DNA of 64,000 bases from UBA7672 sp965279205 (lineage in GTDB: Bacteria > Pseudomonadota > Alphaproteobacteria > Caulobacterales > Hyphomonadaceae). The notes beneath the pieces were generated by a model. That model had not been told where the DNA came from, did not search any database, and worked only from the letters and a program-made list of their open reading frames with translations. The DNA lies in contig OZ257144.1 of NCBI GenBank assembly GCA_965279205.1, positions 3,968,001-4,032,000 of the forward strand, read 5' to 3'. This document shows, in pieces, positions 1-8,588 of this stretch (its first letter is position 1; each line of letters starts with the position of its first letter). A program made the translations under genes and the position numbers.

Positions 1-659
<659 letters not shown>

Positions 660-663
660 GGGC

Positions 664-1200
664 TTATGCCCCCTTCATCAGGTTCGTCAGGTTGTTCAGT
701 TTGGTGCGGATCGAGGCGTCTACGAGACGTGATCCAATCATGAGCTGCAGGCCGCCGATCAGCGCGGGATCGACCTCGACGTCGACGGTCACGGTGCGGC
801 CCAGGGATTTCGAGACGGCGCTTTCGATGTCGAGGGTCTGCTCTTTCGAAATCGCCTTGGCGACACGCGCTGTCACGCGGCTCGATCCACGATGCTTGGC
901 GGCCTTCTCGGCGAAGGCGCGGGCCATGCCCGGAATGTCGCCAGCCCGGCGGTTGAGCGCGGCGACGCCAACGAAGCGGCGCGCCAGCTGCGGCAAGTTG
1001 AGTTTCTCGCCGAGGGTCGCGAGCACCGCGGCCTTCTCCTCGGACTTGTAGAGCGGCGATTTCAGCGCACGCGAGAGGGTCGCATCGCGCTCGATCAGCT
1101 TCGCCAGCGCGGTGAGGCCATTATCGACCGCATCGACGTCGCCGGAATCCAGCGCCAGGTCGAAAACGGCAGCCGCATAGCGCTGCGCCGCTTCGCTCAC
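664..1200 (-). CDS. atpH: ATP synthase F1 subunit delta
   Basis: This encodes the delta subunit, the stator link between F1 alpha subunits and the b subunits at the inner membrane. I chose the GTG at 1200, which begins VSEAAQRYAAAVFDLAL, the normal N-terminus of the family, and gives 178 residues, a usual length. An upstream in-frame ATG at 1269 would add a segment unlike the family. The C-terminal part ending in the conserved region IGGLQLMIGSRLVDASIRTK is intact. The gene is the first in the atp operon seen here, and its stop is 4 nt before the atpA start, which suggests coupled translation. Confidence 0.95.
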   Translation of the reverse strand: MSEAAQRYAAAVFDLALDSGDVDAVDNGLTALAKLIERDATLSRALKSPLYKSEEKAAVLATLGEKLNLPQLARRFVGVAALNRRAGDIPGMARAFAEKAAKHRGSSRVTARVAKAISKEQTLDIESAVSKSLGRTVTVDVEVDPALIGGLQLMIGSRLVDASIRTKLNNLTNLMKGA

Positions 1201-1513
1201 CGCTATGATCCTTGAACCGGCCAAATCATAAGCCCCAAATCCCGAATCCGCCGTGCCGGTTCGAGTCAAAAAATGACGTTAAATCAGCCACATGAATACG
1301 GGTGGCCGCCGCGCCGTCCGTCGCGCGGGGTTGCTAGCACGCTGTAGCGTCGCATGACAACACAAGGAAAAGCGGATTTTCGCCAGCAAACACGGGCGTT
1401 TCGTCGCGGCGCGGCAAGGCCGCGAAAGGCCGGATTTCAACCCCGAAAAGCAACCGGCCGGACCCTTCTCAGGATCCGGCCGGCCGATCAGTCTTCAGTC
1501 TGTCAGCGTCAGC
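1201..1513. other. Intergenic region with atp operon leader and a terminator
   Basis: This 313-nt gap lies between the 5' end of atpH and the 3' end of the copper-monooxygenase lipoprotein gene, both on the minus strand. It must hold the promoter of the atp operon nearest to 1201, but I could not assign -35/-10 boxes with confidence. The only clear structure is the hairpin at 1454-1483, listed separately. No gene is visible in it. Confidence 0.5.
1454..1483 (-). terminator. Rho-independent terminator after the copper monooxygenase lipoprotein gene
   Basis: Read on the minus strand, a GC-rich hairpin with 12-nt arms (one mismatch) and a 6-nt loop is followed by TTGCTTTT. It starts about 30 nt after the stop of the gene ending at 1514, the right position to end that transcript before the atp operon. 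Confidence 0.7.
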
Positions 1514-3529
1514 CTAGGTCGGGCCGCGGGCCGGACCACGCTGGCCCTGGGCTTGCGCCTGCTTGGCCATCTGCTCCAGCGCTGCGCCGAGCTCCTGCCC
1601 TGACAGCCCGCCATCCTTGTCGGCGTCGATCTGGGCGAAGTTCGCCTTGAACTGCTTGTGCATGTCGCCAATGCCGTCTTCCGAACCCTTCATGCGGAGT
1701 TCGGATTCCTGCAGTTTGCCGTCGCGATTGTCGTCGGCCATCGTCAGGACCAGGCTCTGCTCGAGCGCATTCTGCAGGTCGTCGCGACGGTTCTTGGCCG
1801 TCTCGTCTTTCCAGCGGAACTGCACGCCCGTGAACAGCATCTCCTCGAACGACTGGTCGCCCCAGACGACTTCCTTCGAAGCGTCGGTGAGGTCCTTGGC
1901 GTTCGGCAGGCCGAGCGCCTTGTTGTTCACCGAGTTGTCGTACCAGTAGTCGGCGACGAGCTTGGTGCCGGCCGGCAGGTCGATGAGGTCCTTGAAGACG
2001 TACTCACGCTGCCAGTTGAAGTCGTAGTGCGGCATGTTCAGCAGCACTTCCTTCTTCCCATCCGGATATTCGGCCGTCAGCTTCGAGGCATAGCCGCGAT
2101 AGTGCGCGTGCACCTGCGCTGCGTAGATCTGCACATCGGCCGGGAACTGCACGTACGCCGTCTCATGATAGCGCGCCTGGTTCGCCGGGATCTCCAGCGA
2201 CGGGTCGGCGATGACGATCTGGCGCTTCATCAGCTCCGGATCTTCCTTCGACCAGTAGAAGGCGATCTTCGAGGTGTCGGTGAAGGGCTTGCCTGTCGGC
2301 GTGTAGTGCATCTGGAAGGAGATCGCGCCGCCAGCCGGGATCCAGGTCGCCCACTTGTCCGGCGCCAGGTTGGATTCCGAACCGACAGCGTATCCGCCCA
2401 TCGACACGTTCCAGTCGAAGCCGCGGCCGTTCTTCGGGTATTCCTTCATCCAGCCGGCCAGGATGTGGTGCACGCCCTGGCGGTTGCCCGGCTTGAAGGT
2501 GGTGGCTTTCAGCCAGCGGCCTTCTTTCAGCGGGCTCTTCACGGCCGGCATCTGGTAGTCGACCACGCCTGCGGCCGGAACGTCGTACGAGGGAATGTCG
2601 ACGACTAGATCAGGCTTGCCCAGCGGCCATTCTTCACGGCCGGCGGCAACCTTGATCAGCGGATCCTCGCCGCCCGCCGCAACGTCGCTCGGCGAACCAG
2701 CGTCGATCCAGTGGACCAGCGTCTTGATCTCCTGGGCCGTCAGGTTCTCGTTGTTCTCGAACGCGCGATAATGGGTGTCGGCGTCAAAGGGAGGCATGCG
2801 GTCCGTGCGGATCGCTTCCCGGATCATCGGGCTCATGCCCTTGACGGTCTCGTACTTGTCCATGTGCCAGGGCGCGATGCCGTTGGGCTGGTGGCAGTCG
2901 ACGCACTTGTCCTGCAGGATCGGCACGACGTCCTTCACGTACGAGATCTTGGCGAACTCGGCTTCCTTGCCGCGATCGGCGAACACGAGCTTCGTGCCCT
3001 TGCCGGCGACTTCGGCTTTCGTCACCGGCTTGCCGGCGGCGACTTCGGTGATCGCCGCGTCGAGGCCTTCCGTGCCGCCGTGATAGACGATCTTCCAGGT
3101 CTTCGGATCGACCACGACTGCTTCGCCTGCATAGGAGAAGCCGATCGAGTTGCCGATGAGCTGGAACTCGTCGTCGAGCACCGGCAGCGTGATGGCCTGC
3201 GCTTCCGTTTCAGCGGTGATTGTCTCGCGCGTGTCCGTGTCGGACGAGTTGATCAGCTGCACCACCAGGCCGGGGTGCTTGGCGGCGATCTCCTGCACGG
3301 CCTTGGCGGCTGCGCGGGCGCCTTCGTCACCGTTGACGTAGGACATCAGCACGACAGCCGGCGTGTGGGTGTCGTACTTCAGGATGTGACCCATGCCGGT
3401 CTGGTCGACCAGCATGTAGTTATCGACCGACGTGCCGACCAGTTTGGCGGCAGGCGGTTCACTCGAGCACGCTGCGAAAACGAGCGTTGATACGCTCGCC
3501 AGCAGGGCAACTGCCGCGATCCGTTTCAT
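1514..3529 (-). CDS. Multidomain lipoprotein: redoxin-like, heme c, copper type II monooxygenase, EF-hands
   Basis: This 671-residue protein has a lipobox ending at Cys21 (LVFAAC), so it should be a periplasm-facing lipoprotein. Residues about 30-165 look like a thioredoxin/peroxiredoxin fold without a CxxC motif. A heme c site C209-VDC-H213 follows. Residues about 300-575 resemble the ascorbate-dependent copper type II monooxygenase fold: His354-His355, His408 in QMHYTPTG, His474-x-His476 in QVHAHYRG and Met564 in EEMLFTG match the CuA and CuB ligands of the PHM family. Two EF-hand loops lie at about 599-610 and 635-646. The ATG at 3529 is preferred over an upstream start because it opens the signal peptide. 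The substrate is unknown; redox hydroxylation of a periplasmic compound is an inference. A palindrome at 3586-3598 probably controls it. Confidence 0.85.
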   Translation of the reverse strand: MKRIAAVALLASVSTLVFAACSSEPPAAKLVGTSVDNYMLVDQTGMGHILKYDTHTPAVVLMSYVNGDEGARAAAKAVQEIAAKHPGLVVQLINSSDTDTRETITAETEAQAITLPVLDDEFQLIGNSIGFSYAGEAVVVDPKTWKIVYHGGTEGLDAAITEVAAGKPVTKAEVAGKGTKLVFADRGKEAEFAKISYVKDVVPILQDKCVDCHQPNGIAPWHMDKYETVKGMSPMIREAIRTDRMPPFDADTHYRAFENNENLTAQEIKTLVHWIDAGSPSDVAAGGEDPLIKVAAGREEWPLGKPDLVVDIPSYDVPAAGVVDYQMPAVKSPLKEGRWLKATTFKPGNRQGVHHILAGWMKEYPKNGRGFDWNVSMGGYAVGSESNLAPDKWATWIPAGGAISFQMHYTPTGKPFTDTSKIAFYWSKEDPELMKRQIVIADPSLEIPANQARYHETAYVQFPADVQIYAAQVHAHYRGYASKLTAEYPDGKKEVLLNMPHYDFNWQREYVFKDLIDLPAGTKLVADYWYDNSVNNKALGLPNAKDLTDASKEVVWGDQSFEEMLFTGVQFRWKDETAKNRRDDLQNALEQSLVLTMADDNRDGKLQESELRMKGSEDGIGDMHKQFKANFAQIDADKDGGLSGQELGAALEQMAKQAQAQGQRGPARGPT

Positions 3530-3585
3530 GGGAGGAAACTCCTTGTTATCGTCCAGTCCCGATTCCGGGCGGAAACTACCGCGTA

Positions 3586-3598
3586 TTGACACTGTCAA
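3586..3598. promoter_or_regulatory. Operator palindrome TTGACA-C-TGTCAA
   Basis: A perfect 6+1+6 palindrome, TTGACACTGTCAA, lies 57-69 nt upstream of the ATG of the copper monooxygenase lipoprotein gene. Its form is typical of TetR-family operators, and its left half also matches a -35 box. The same palindrome with a different central base is at 34613-34625, at nearly the same distance from another gene start. Confidence 0.6.
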
Positions 3599-3740
3599 CA
3601 ATGCTCTGCCCTAGCGGCGCCCGCAGATAAATTGCATGTAACGAGCTGCCTCCCCCGCTGCGAGGCGGAGGAGGCGCCGACGCCTCTCTTGGGCGTCAGG
3701 GGAGGTGCGGTCCCATTCGGGAGGACCGCCGCTCGAACCA

Positions 3741-4739
3741 TCAGGCCGAAAGACCGTGCGGCGCGGGCGGCATGGCGGTTGGCCGCGCTGCCTGGATCTG
3801 CCGCCAGACCTCGACGCCGATCACAATCGCCCAAACGATGCTCATGACGCCGAGGGAAATCTCGAAGATGCGGTTGAACAGCGAGAAGAGTTTCTCGGCC
3901 TGTTCGGCGTCGACGCCCCGCACAGGCTCGATGCTGATGAGCGGCGTCGACCGGAACAGCACCCACAGCACGCCAATCCCGGCCGCATGTCCTACGATGC
4001 TCGCCGCCGAGCGCAGTCGGCTCCAGGCCGGATGGAGGATATCGGCCAGATGCACCACCGCCGAGCCAACCATCAGCACGAGGATGGGCCAGTAGACTGC
4101 CTCCCAGGCCGCCGAGAAGTGCACGGCCACCGACGCATCTCTCCTGACGGGAAGCTCGTTCGAGAAGTTCACGACTTTCACCCACCACAGGATGATAAGG
4201 ACGTCGAAGAACAGCGCCACCGCGCTTTCGAACATCGACTTTTGCGCGCGCACATGGTCGCGCGGCAGTGTTTTCGGGTCCCAGCGCTTGATCCATTTGA
4301 TGTCGAGTTTCGTGCGCTCGGCCGCGATGAACAGCGCCGTCACCCAGCCGAAGCAGATCAGCGCCGCGTTCATCGACACGTTTATGCCGTTGAAAACCGC
4401 CTGGAACGGCTCGTCCGAGGCGAGCGACCGCACCGCGACAATCCCGAACGTGATCGCGACGGTCAGCCCCAGCGCGATCCGCATCACATGCCAGAACCAC
4501 GGATAGTATTTGGGCCCGAGCAGGTAATCGAAGCCCGCATAGCGCGAGGCGATCTCCACAGGATGTCCGAACTCCTTCAGCACGGCGGCGACCTCATCGG
4601 CCGTCGCCCCCTGATCGCCGGCCTTCGCCTCGATCTTCGCGCTCAAGACCTCGCGCAGCTCGGCGACGATGTCCTTGGCCTGCGCTTTCGGCAGGCGGCG
4701 TTCCACAGCCGCAAGATAGCGGTCCAGCAGGTCGGTCAT
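3741..4739 (-). CDS. HAAS-domain membrane protein (second copy)
   Basis: This 332-residue protein begins MTDLLDRYLAAVERRLP. The first 75 residues are the helical HAAS (DUF1700-like) domain, ending in the LKEFGHPVEIASRY element. A membrane region follows, with about six hydrophobic segments, for example around MRIALGLTVAITFGIVAV. The start at 4739 lies 1 nt after the stop of the preceding HAAS gene, so translation is likely coupled; an in-frame ATG at 4751 is less likely. It is a clear paralog of the upstream gene. HAAS proteins are commonly encoded beside PadR regulators and are thought to act in envelope signalling; the precise role is unknown. Confidence 0.85.
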   Translation of the reverse strand: MTDLLDRYLAAVERRLPKAQAKDIVAELREVLSAKIEAKAGDQGATADEVAAVLKEFGHPVEIASRYAGFDYLLGPKYYPWFWHVMRIALGLTVAITFGIVAVRSLASDEPFQAVFNGINVSMNAALICFGWVTALFIAAERTKLDIKWIKRWDPKTLPRDHVRAQKSMFESAVALFFDVLIILWWVKVVNFSNELPVRRDASVAVHFSAAWEAVYWPILVLMVGSAVVHLADILHPAWSRLRSAASIVGHAAGIGVLWVLFRSTPLISIEPVRGVDAEQAEKLFSLFNRIFEISLGVMSIVWAIVIGVEVWRQIQAARPTAMPPAPHGLSA

Positions 4740-4740
4740 T

Positions 4741-5757
4741 TCAGCCTCCATTGCTCGCCGGAACGGCGGACGGGCCCGCGCCGGCCTGGAGACTGCGGAC
4801 CAGCCTCCAGCCCTCCACGACCAGAGCGAGGCCGAAACCGATTGCGAGGCCGATCAGCAAGACCTGCGAGACGGTGGCGAAGCTCTCGTTCAGCTCTGCC
4901 GCGCGGGCTGCGACGTCGGCCGACCCATGGACCGCGATCAATTGCCCGCTGCGGGCCTGTTCCTGCGCCAGCATCCACACCGAGCCGAGGCCGGTGAGAA
5001 TGACCGCGATGGCGGCGACCGAGCGTATGCGGCTCCATGCCGGGTGAACGATGTCTGCGATATGGAGGGCGGCCGCCATCGCCGCCATCGCCAGCACCGG
5101 CCAGTAGACCGCCGCCCATGCCGCAGTGTTGAGATCGAATGTGAGGCCCGTTTCGGTCGGAACGGTGTTGGGGAAGCGCACGAAGCCGACCCACCACGAG
5201 ATGAAGATCGCGTCCCACACCAGCGAGAACAGGCTTTCGAGCAAGGTTTTAGGTTTGTTCCGGTCGAAGCGCGGCAGCTGGTCGGGCCGCCATTTCTCCT
5301 CGAACTTGTGGCTCGCTTTGGTCCGGTCGATGGCGATGAAGCTCGCGGTCACCACGGCGAAGGCGATCAGCGACGCATTCCATGCCGCGCCGAGCGCCGC
5401 GAGCCCATGGCGCATCGGCTCGTCCGACAGCACGCCCTCGACCAGGAAGCCGATGATCGCCACGGCCGCGACGATCCCGACGACGATCCGCGCGGTCGGC
5501 CAGAAATAGGGATAGACGTCGGGACCGATCAGATACTGCGCCTTGCTGTTGTAGCGTCCTGCCGCCAGCATCGGGCTTCCGAACGACTTGATGATCGCAA
5601 TCACGTCGTCCTTGCCGACCGGCCGTCCGAGTTCCTCTTCCTTCGCCTCGATCTTGTCGTCGATGGCCTGGCGAAGCTCCGCGACGATGTCCTTCGCCTC
5701 TTTCGGCGGCAGGCGCCGCTCAACGGCAGCCAGATAGCGTTGCAGAAGATCCTTCAT
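4741..5757 (-). CDS. HAAS-domain membrane protein (first copy)
   Basis: This 338-residue protein starts MKDLLQRYLAAVERRLPP and has an N-terminal HAAS domain (residues about 1-75, ending IKSFGSPMLAAGRY) and about six transmembrane segments. The ATG at 5757 overlaps the TGA of the PadR gene as ATGA, which decides the start and implies translational coupling. The first 20 residues differ little from those of the next gene, so the pair arose by tandem duplication. Co-expression with PadR suggests a membrane module under PadR control. No enzyme motif is visible. Confidence 0.87.
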   Translation of the reverse strand: MKDLLQRYLAAVERRLPPKEAKDIVAELRQAIDDKIEAKEEELGRPVGKDDVIAIIKSFGSPMLAAGRYNSKAQYLIGPDVYPYFWPTARIVVGIVAAVAIIGFLVEGVLSDEPMRHGLAALGAAWNASLIAFAVVTASFIAIDRTKASHKFEEKWRPDQLPRFDRNKPKTLLESLFSLVWDAIFISWWVGFVRFPNTVPTETGLTFDLNTAAWAAVYWPVLAMAAMAAALHIADIVHPAWSRIRSVAAIAVILTGLGSVWMLAQEQARSGQLIAVHGSADVAARAAELNESFATVSQVLLIGLAIGFGLALVVEGWRLVRSLQAGAGPSAVPASNGG

Positions 5758-6098
5758 TGTCCCCGCTCCTTCAGGATGGACTCGATTGCGCCGTTCATGG
5801 CGCGCCATTCAGTGGTGAGTTGTTCCAGGGCGACCGCGCCGTCGGCTGAGAGTCGGTAGAACCGCTTCTGGCGCTTGGCGTCCTCACGCCATTCCGACGT
5901 CAGCAGGCCCTGCGTCTCCAGGCGCCGCAGCATCGGATAGAGCGCACCCTCGTCGATATCGACGCCTGCCGCCCCAAGTTCGGTCTTCAGCGTGTAGCCG
6001 TACTTCTCGGTACGAAGTGTTCCTAGAACCGCAAGAATCAACGTCCCTCGCCTCAGCTCCAGCCGCAAAGCTTCAATGATATCAGGCTCAATCGGCAT
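5754..6098 (-). CDS. PadR-family transcriptional regulator
   Basis: This 114-residue protein (MPIEPDIIEALRLELRRG...) has the PadR winged-helix pattern: RRGTLILAVLGTL, then YGYTLKTEL, then the wing GVDIDEGALYPMLRRLETQGLLTSEW, followed by RKRFYRLSADG-like residues. It has the minimal PadR domain plus a short C-terminal helix for dimer formation. It is the first gene of a three-gene operon with two HAAS membrane proteins, overlapping the next gene by 4 nt. The strong palindrome at 6107-6131, just ahead of its start, suggests autorepression. I chose the ATG at 6098 because the family domain starts there; longer upstream frames run through the operator and repeats. Confidence 0.93.
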   Translation of the reverse strand: MPIEPDIIEALRLELRRGTLILAVLGTLRTEKYGYTLKTELGAAGVDIDEGALYPMLRRLETQGLLTSEWREDAKRQKRFYRLSADGAVALEQLTTEWRAMNGAIESILKERGQ

Positions 6099-6106
6099 CT
6101 GTGTCT

Positions 6107-6131
6107 CATACAGTGTGTGACACACAGTATG
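6107..6131. promoter_or_regulatory. 25-bp near-perfect palindrome, likely PadR operator
   Basis: The arms CATAC-A-GTGTGT and ACACAC-A-GTATG surround one central G, so 24 of the 25 positions obey dyad symmetry except the A/A pair. The site ends 8 nt upstream of the padR-like start codon, where it would overlap the ribosome entry or promoter. This is the expected location and shape for an autorepressing PadR operator. Confidence 0.65.
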
Positions 6132-6265
6132 TAGCGCATAGCAGAACTGTACACAAGGGGAATCTTCGGCTGACAACACACGAAGCCGCCCAGGCGATCC
6201 GCCCTCATCCTGAGGAGCGGACAAAGTCCGCGTCTCGAAGGACAAGAGCGTGCTCACCGCCGTTG

Positions 6266-6361
6266 ACCCAACCACCGCATCCCCCGCGAAGGGTGAGCAG
6301 CGGTCCCGAAGGGACGAATTGGTCCAGTGGACCAACCCAACCACCGCATCCCCCGCGAAGG
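6266..6361. repeat. 27-bp direct repeat pair
   Basis: Two identical 27-nt copies at 6266-6292 and 6335-6361 begin ACCCAACCACCGCATCC and end CGCGAAGG, separated by 42 nt. They lie in the gene-free stretch between the PadR gene and pyk, and look like intergenic repeat debris rather than coding sequence. The second copy is continuous with the inverted repeat at 6349-6486. Confidence 0.75.
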
Positions 6362-6486
6362 CGGGGGCCCAGTCCAGCGCGCGGCGCGCGCTCGCAACTC
6401 CCTTCGCGAGTCATGCAGGTCTTGTTGAAACAGCAGCGGTTGGCGGGCTCATGCCCGCCGGACTGGATCCCCGCCTTCGCGGGGAA
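6349..6486. repeat. Inverted repeat with CCCCGCGAAGGCGGGG cores
   Basis: Two 27-nt arms, 6349-6375 and 6460-6486, are near reverse complements. Each carries its own small palindrome, CCCCGCCTTCGCGGGG or its complement, next to a GGACTGG box. Elements with this core are frequent intergenic palindromes in alphaproteobacterial genomes. They could form a large cruciform or hairpin in RNA. No transposase lies between them. Confidence 0.65.
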
Positions 6487-6639
6487 TGCGGACTGCGTCC
6501 GCTGCCAGCCGGTGTTCGCCGCGCGTGTGGAAACTCACGCAGGTTATCCCACAGCCGGAGCAGCGTTTCCTTTGCGAAACCAATGCGCCGGCAGACATCC
6601 CGGCGAGAGTTATCCCACACCCCTCTCACTGGCCGTATG

Positions 6640-7124
6640 ATGCATCCGCCCTGACATGAGGGAGGTCCTCAGAGACGTCCGAGATCTCAGGATGTCAGGG
6701 CGTTGGTCGGCGTGGCGTTCGAGGTGTTGGGAACATATGGGTCCCTTCAAGCAAGCCAGTCACGACTGCAGGCGGGCGTATTCGACCCCCAGGCGGTTGC
6801 GAGGCGAAACGAACCTCGAGTGCATTGCCTCCGGGGAGTGAAACCGGAGGGTCCGGGGTGGCTCGGTTACAAAACCCCGCACGCGGAACCGGTCACTGGC
6901 TAGGGAGCCAAGGCCCCTGGGAGCGCGTCTCCCTGGTGTGTCGATGACAACTCCTGCTTGCCACACCGGGAAAGAACGGCCGATCCGGGGCGCGTGAGGA
7001 CGCGCATCCGCTGGCGCAAGCCAGCACTGGCACCACCCACGGCGCTTCACCACGCGCCCCGCTCCCTCATCTGGAGGGACGAGCTACAGCGAACCTCCAG
7101 ACGCCGAGGCGTCGTGGAGCTTTT
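6640..7124 (+). ncRNA. Candidate structured non-coding RNA ending in a terminator
   Basis: No credible gene occupies the 1 kb between the PadR gene and pyk. From about 6640, stable hairpins follow one another: perfect 11-nt arms at 6647-6657/6692-6702, CGAGG at 6800-6804 with 6814-6818, CCTCCGG at 6828-6834 with 6844-6850, GGGGT at 6855-6859 with 6874-6878, GGGAG at 6919-6923 with 6929-6933, GCGCGT at 6990-6995 with 7000-7005, and GCTGGC-gcaa-GCCAGC at 7010-7025, which has a GNRA tetraloop. The run ends in a rho-independent terminator at 7095-7124, before the pyk start. I looked for RNase P, tmRNA, SRP and cobalamin-riboswitch signatures and found none convincing. The ends are approximate; it could also be a long pyk leader. 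Confidence 0.45.
7095..7124 (+). terminator. Rho-independent terminator upstream of pyk
   Basis: The hairpin CTCCA-g-ACGCC-ga-GGCGT-cg-TGGAG is followed directly by CTTTTGG. It sits 55 nt before the pyk start on the same strand. It therefore ends an upstream plus-strand transcript, although no protein gene precedes it, or acts as an attenuator of pyk. Confidence 0.65.
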
Positions 7125-7178
7125 GGTGTTTGTCGCACGCGGCCTGTATGGTCCGCCGAATCGCAATCGAGGCCCGCA

Positions 7179-8588
7179 ATGACGACCATCATCCGCCGCC
7201 GCACCAAGATCCTCGCCACGCTCGGACCAGCCAGCGATGGCGCGCTCAAGATGGAAGAGCTGCTGCGCGCGGGCGTCGACCTGTTTCGCGTCAACTTCTC
7301 CCACGGCGACCACGCCCAGCATGCCGCCCGCATCGCCGCCGCGCGCGAGGCCGAGAAGGCCCACGGACATCCTGTTGCGCTGCTGGCCGATCTGCAGGGC
7401 CCGAAACTCCGCGTCGGCGACCTGCCCGGCGGCCAGTGCGATGTGCGCATGTCGTCCGAACTTCGCCTCACCGTCGCCGCAACGACAGACGAGGCGGACG
7501 TCATCCCGATCCCGCATCCCGAACTTGTCGCCTCGCTGCAGCTCGGTGATCGCCTGCTGATCGACGACGGCAAGATGATGCTCATCGTCGCCAAGGTGGA
7601 TGGCAAGGACCGCATCGCTCGCCCCGTCGCGCCCGGCCGCATCATGAGCCGGAAAGGCATCGCCGTTCCGAACCGCCCCATCCCGATCCCGGCGCTCACC
7701 GAGAAGGACATTGCGGACGGGCACTTCGCGCTTTCGCAGGGCGTCGACTACATCGCCCTCTCCTTCGTCCAGCGCGCCGCTGACCTGGTCATGGCGCGCA
7801 AGGAATTCGGCGATGGCGTGCCGCTGATCGCCAAGATCGAGAAACCCGCAGCCCTCGACGAACTTGAGGCCATCATCGCGGCGTCTGACGCAGTCATGGT
7901 GGCGCGCGGCGATCTCGGCGTCGAACTGTCGCCAGAGCAGGTGCCGATCGCCCAGCGCCGCATCGTTCGCACCGCGCGCGCCCACGGCAAGCCGGTGATC
8001 GTCGCTACCCATATGCTGGAATCGATGATCGAGGCGCTCGTGCCCACGCGCGCCGAAGCCAACGACGTTGCGACCGCTGTCTACCAGGGCGCCGATGCTG
8101 TCATGCTCTCCGCCGAAAGCGCCGTCGGCCGCCACCCGACCGCTGCTGTCGCCATCATGGATCGCATCATCCGCGCGATAGAAACCGACCGCGACGAAAA
8201 CCCCTCGGCCCAGGCCATGCCCAACCCCGCCACCGTCACCACGGCCGACGCCTGTGCCCGCGCCGCGCAGAAGCTTGCCGACGATCTCGATTGCCCGTTG
8301 GTCGTCTTTACCCGCTCCGGCTCATCGGCTCAGCGCGTTTCCGCGACTCGCCCCAGGCAGCCGATCCACGCCCTCACCCCGTCGCTTCCCACAGCGCGCA
8401 AGCTCTCTCTCGTCTGGGGCGTCAGCGCCGACCTCGAGCCAGAAGAACCGAAGAGCTTCGACGACATCCTCGACTCCGTCAGCCGCCACGAAGCCGCCAG
8501 CGGCATCAAGCGCTTCGTCATCACCGCCGGCTACCCCTACGCCAGCGACAATTCGACGGACACGATCAAGGTGGTGGAGCGGAAGTAG
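7179..8588 (+). CDS. pyk: Pyruvate kinase
   Basis: The 469-residue product converts phosphoenolpyruvate and ADP to pyruvate and ATP, the last step of lower glycolysis or the Entner-Doudoroff route. It shows the N-terminal RRTKILATLGPAS, the substrate motif GVDLFRVNFSHG, and the active-site signature IAKIEKPAALDE...ASDAVMVARGDLGVE near residues 210-248, then MLESMIE and the GADAVMLSAESAVG segment. The C-terminal regulatory domain is present, so the length is normal for a type I enzyme. It stands alone on the plus strand. Its TAG at 8586-8588 abuts the stop of the converging enoyl-CoA hydratase gene with no spacer. Confidence 0.97.
   Translation: MTTIIRRRTKILATLGPASDGALKMEELLRAGVDLFRVNFSHGDHAQHAARIAAAREAEKAHGHPVALLADLQGPKLRVGDLPGGQCDVRMSSELRLTVAATTDEADVIPIPHPELVASLQLGDRLLIDDGKMMLIVAKVDGKDRIARPVAPGRIMSRKGIAVPNRPIPIPALTEKDIADGHFALSQGVDYIALSFVQRAADLVMARKEFGDGVPLIAKIEKPAALDELEAIIAASDAVMVARGDLGVELSPEQVPIAQRRIVRTARAHGKPVIVATHMLESMIEALVPTRAEANDVATAVYQGADAVMLSAESAVGRHPTAAVAIMDRIIRAIETDRDENPSAQAMPNPATVTTADACARAAQKLADDLDCPLVVFTRSGSSAQRVSATRPRQPIHALTPSLPTARKLSLVWGVSADLEPEEPKSFDDILDSVSRHEAASGIKRFVITAGYPYASDNSTDTIKVVERK

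Noticed and set aside
5754..6344. A longer form of the PadR protein starting at 6344
   Set aside because: It would read through the operator palindrome and intergenic repeats; the PadR domain begins at the ATG at 6098.
6543..6619. Two copies of GTTATCCCACA as possible DnaA boxes
   Set aside because: The consensus TTATCCACA is broken by an extra C in both, and no replication gene or AT-rich unwinding region is near.
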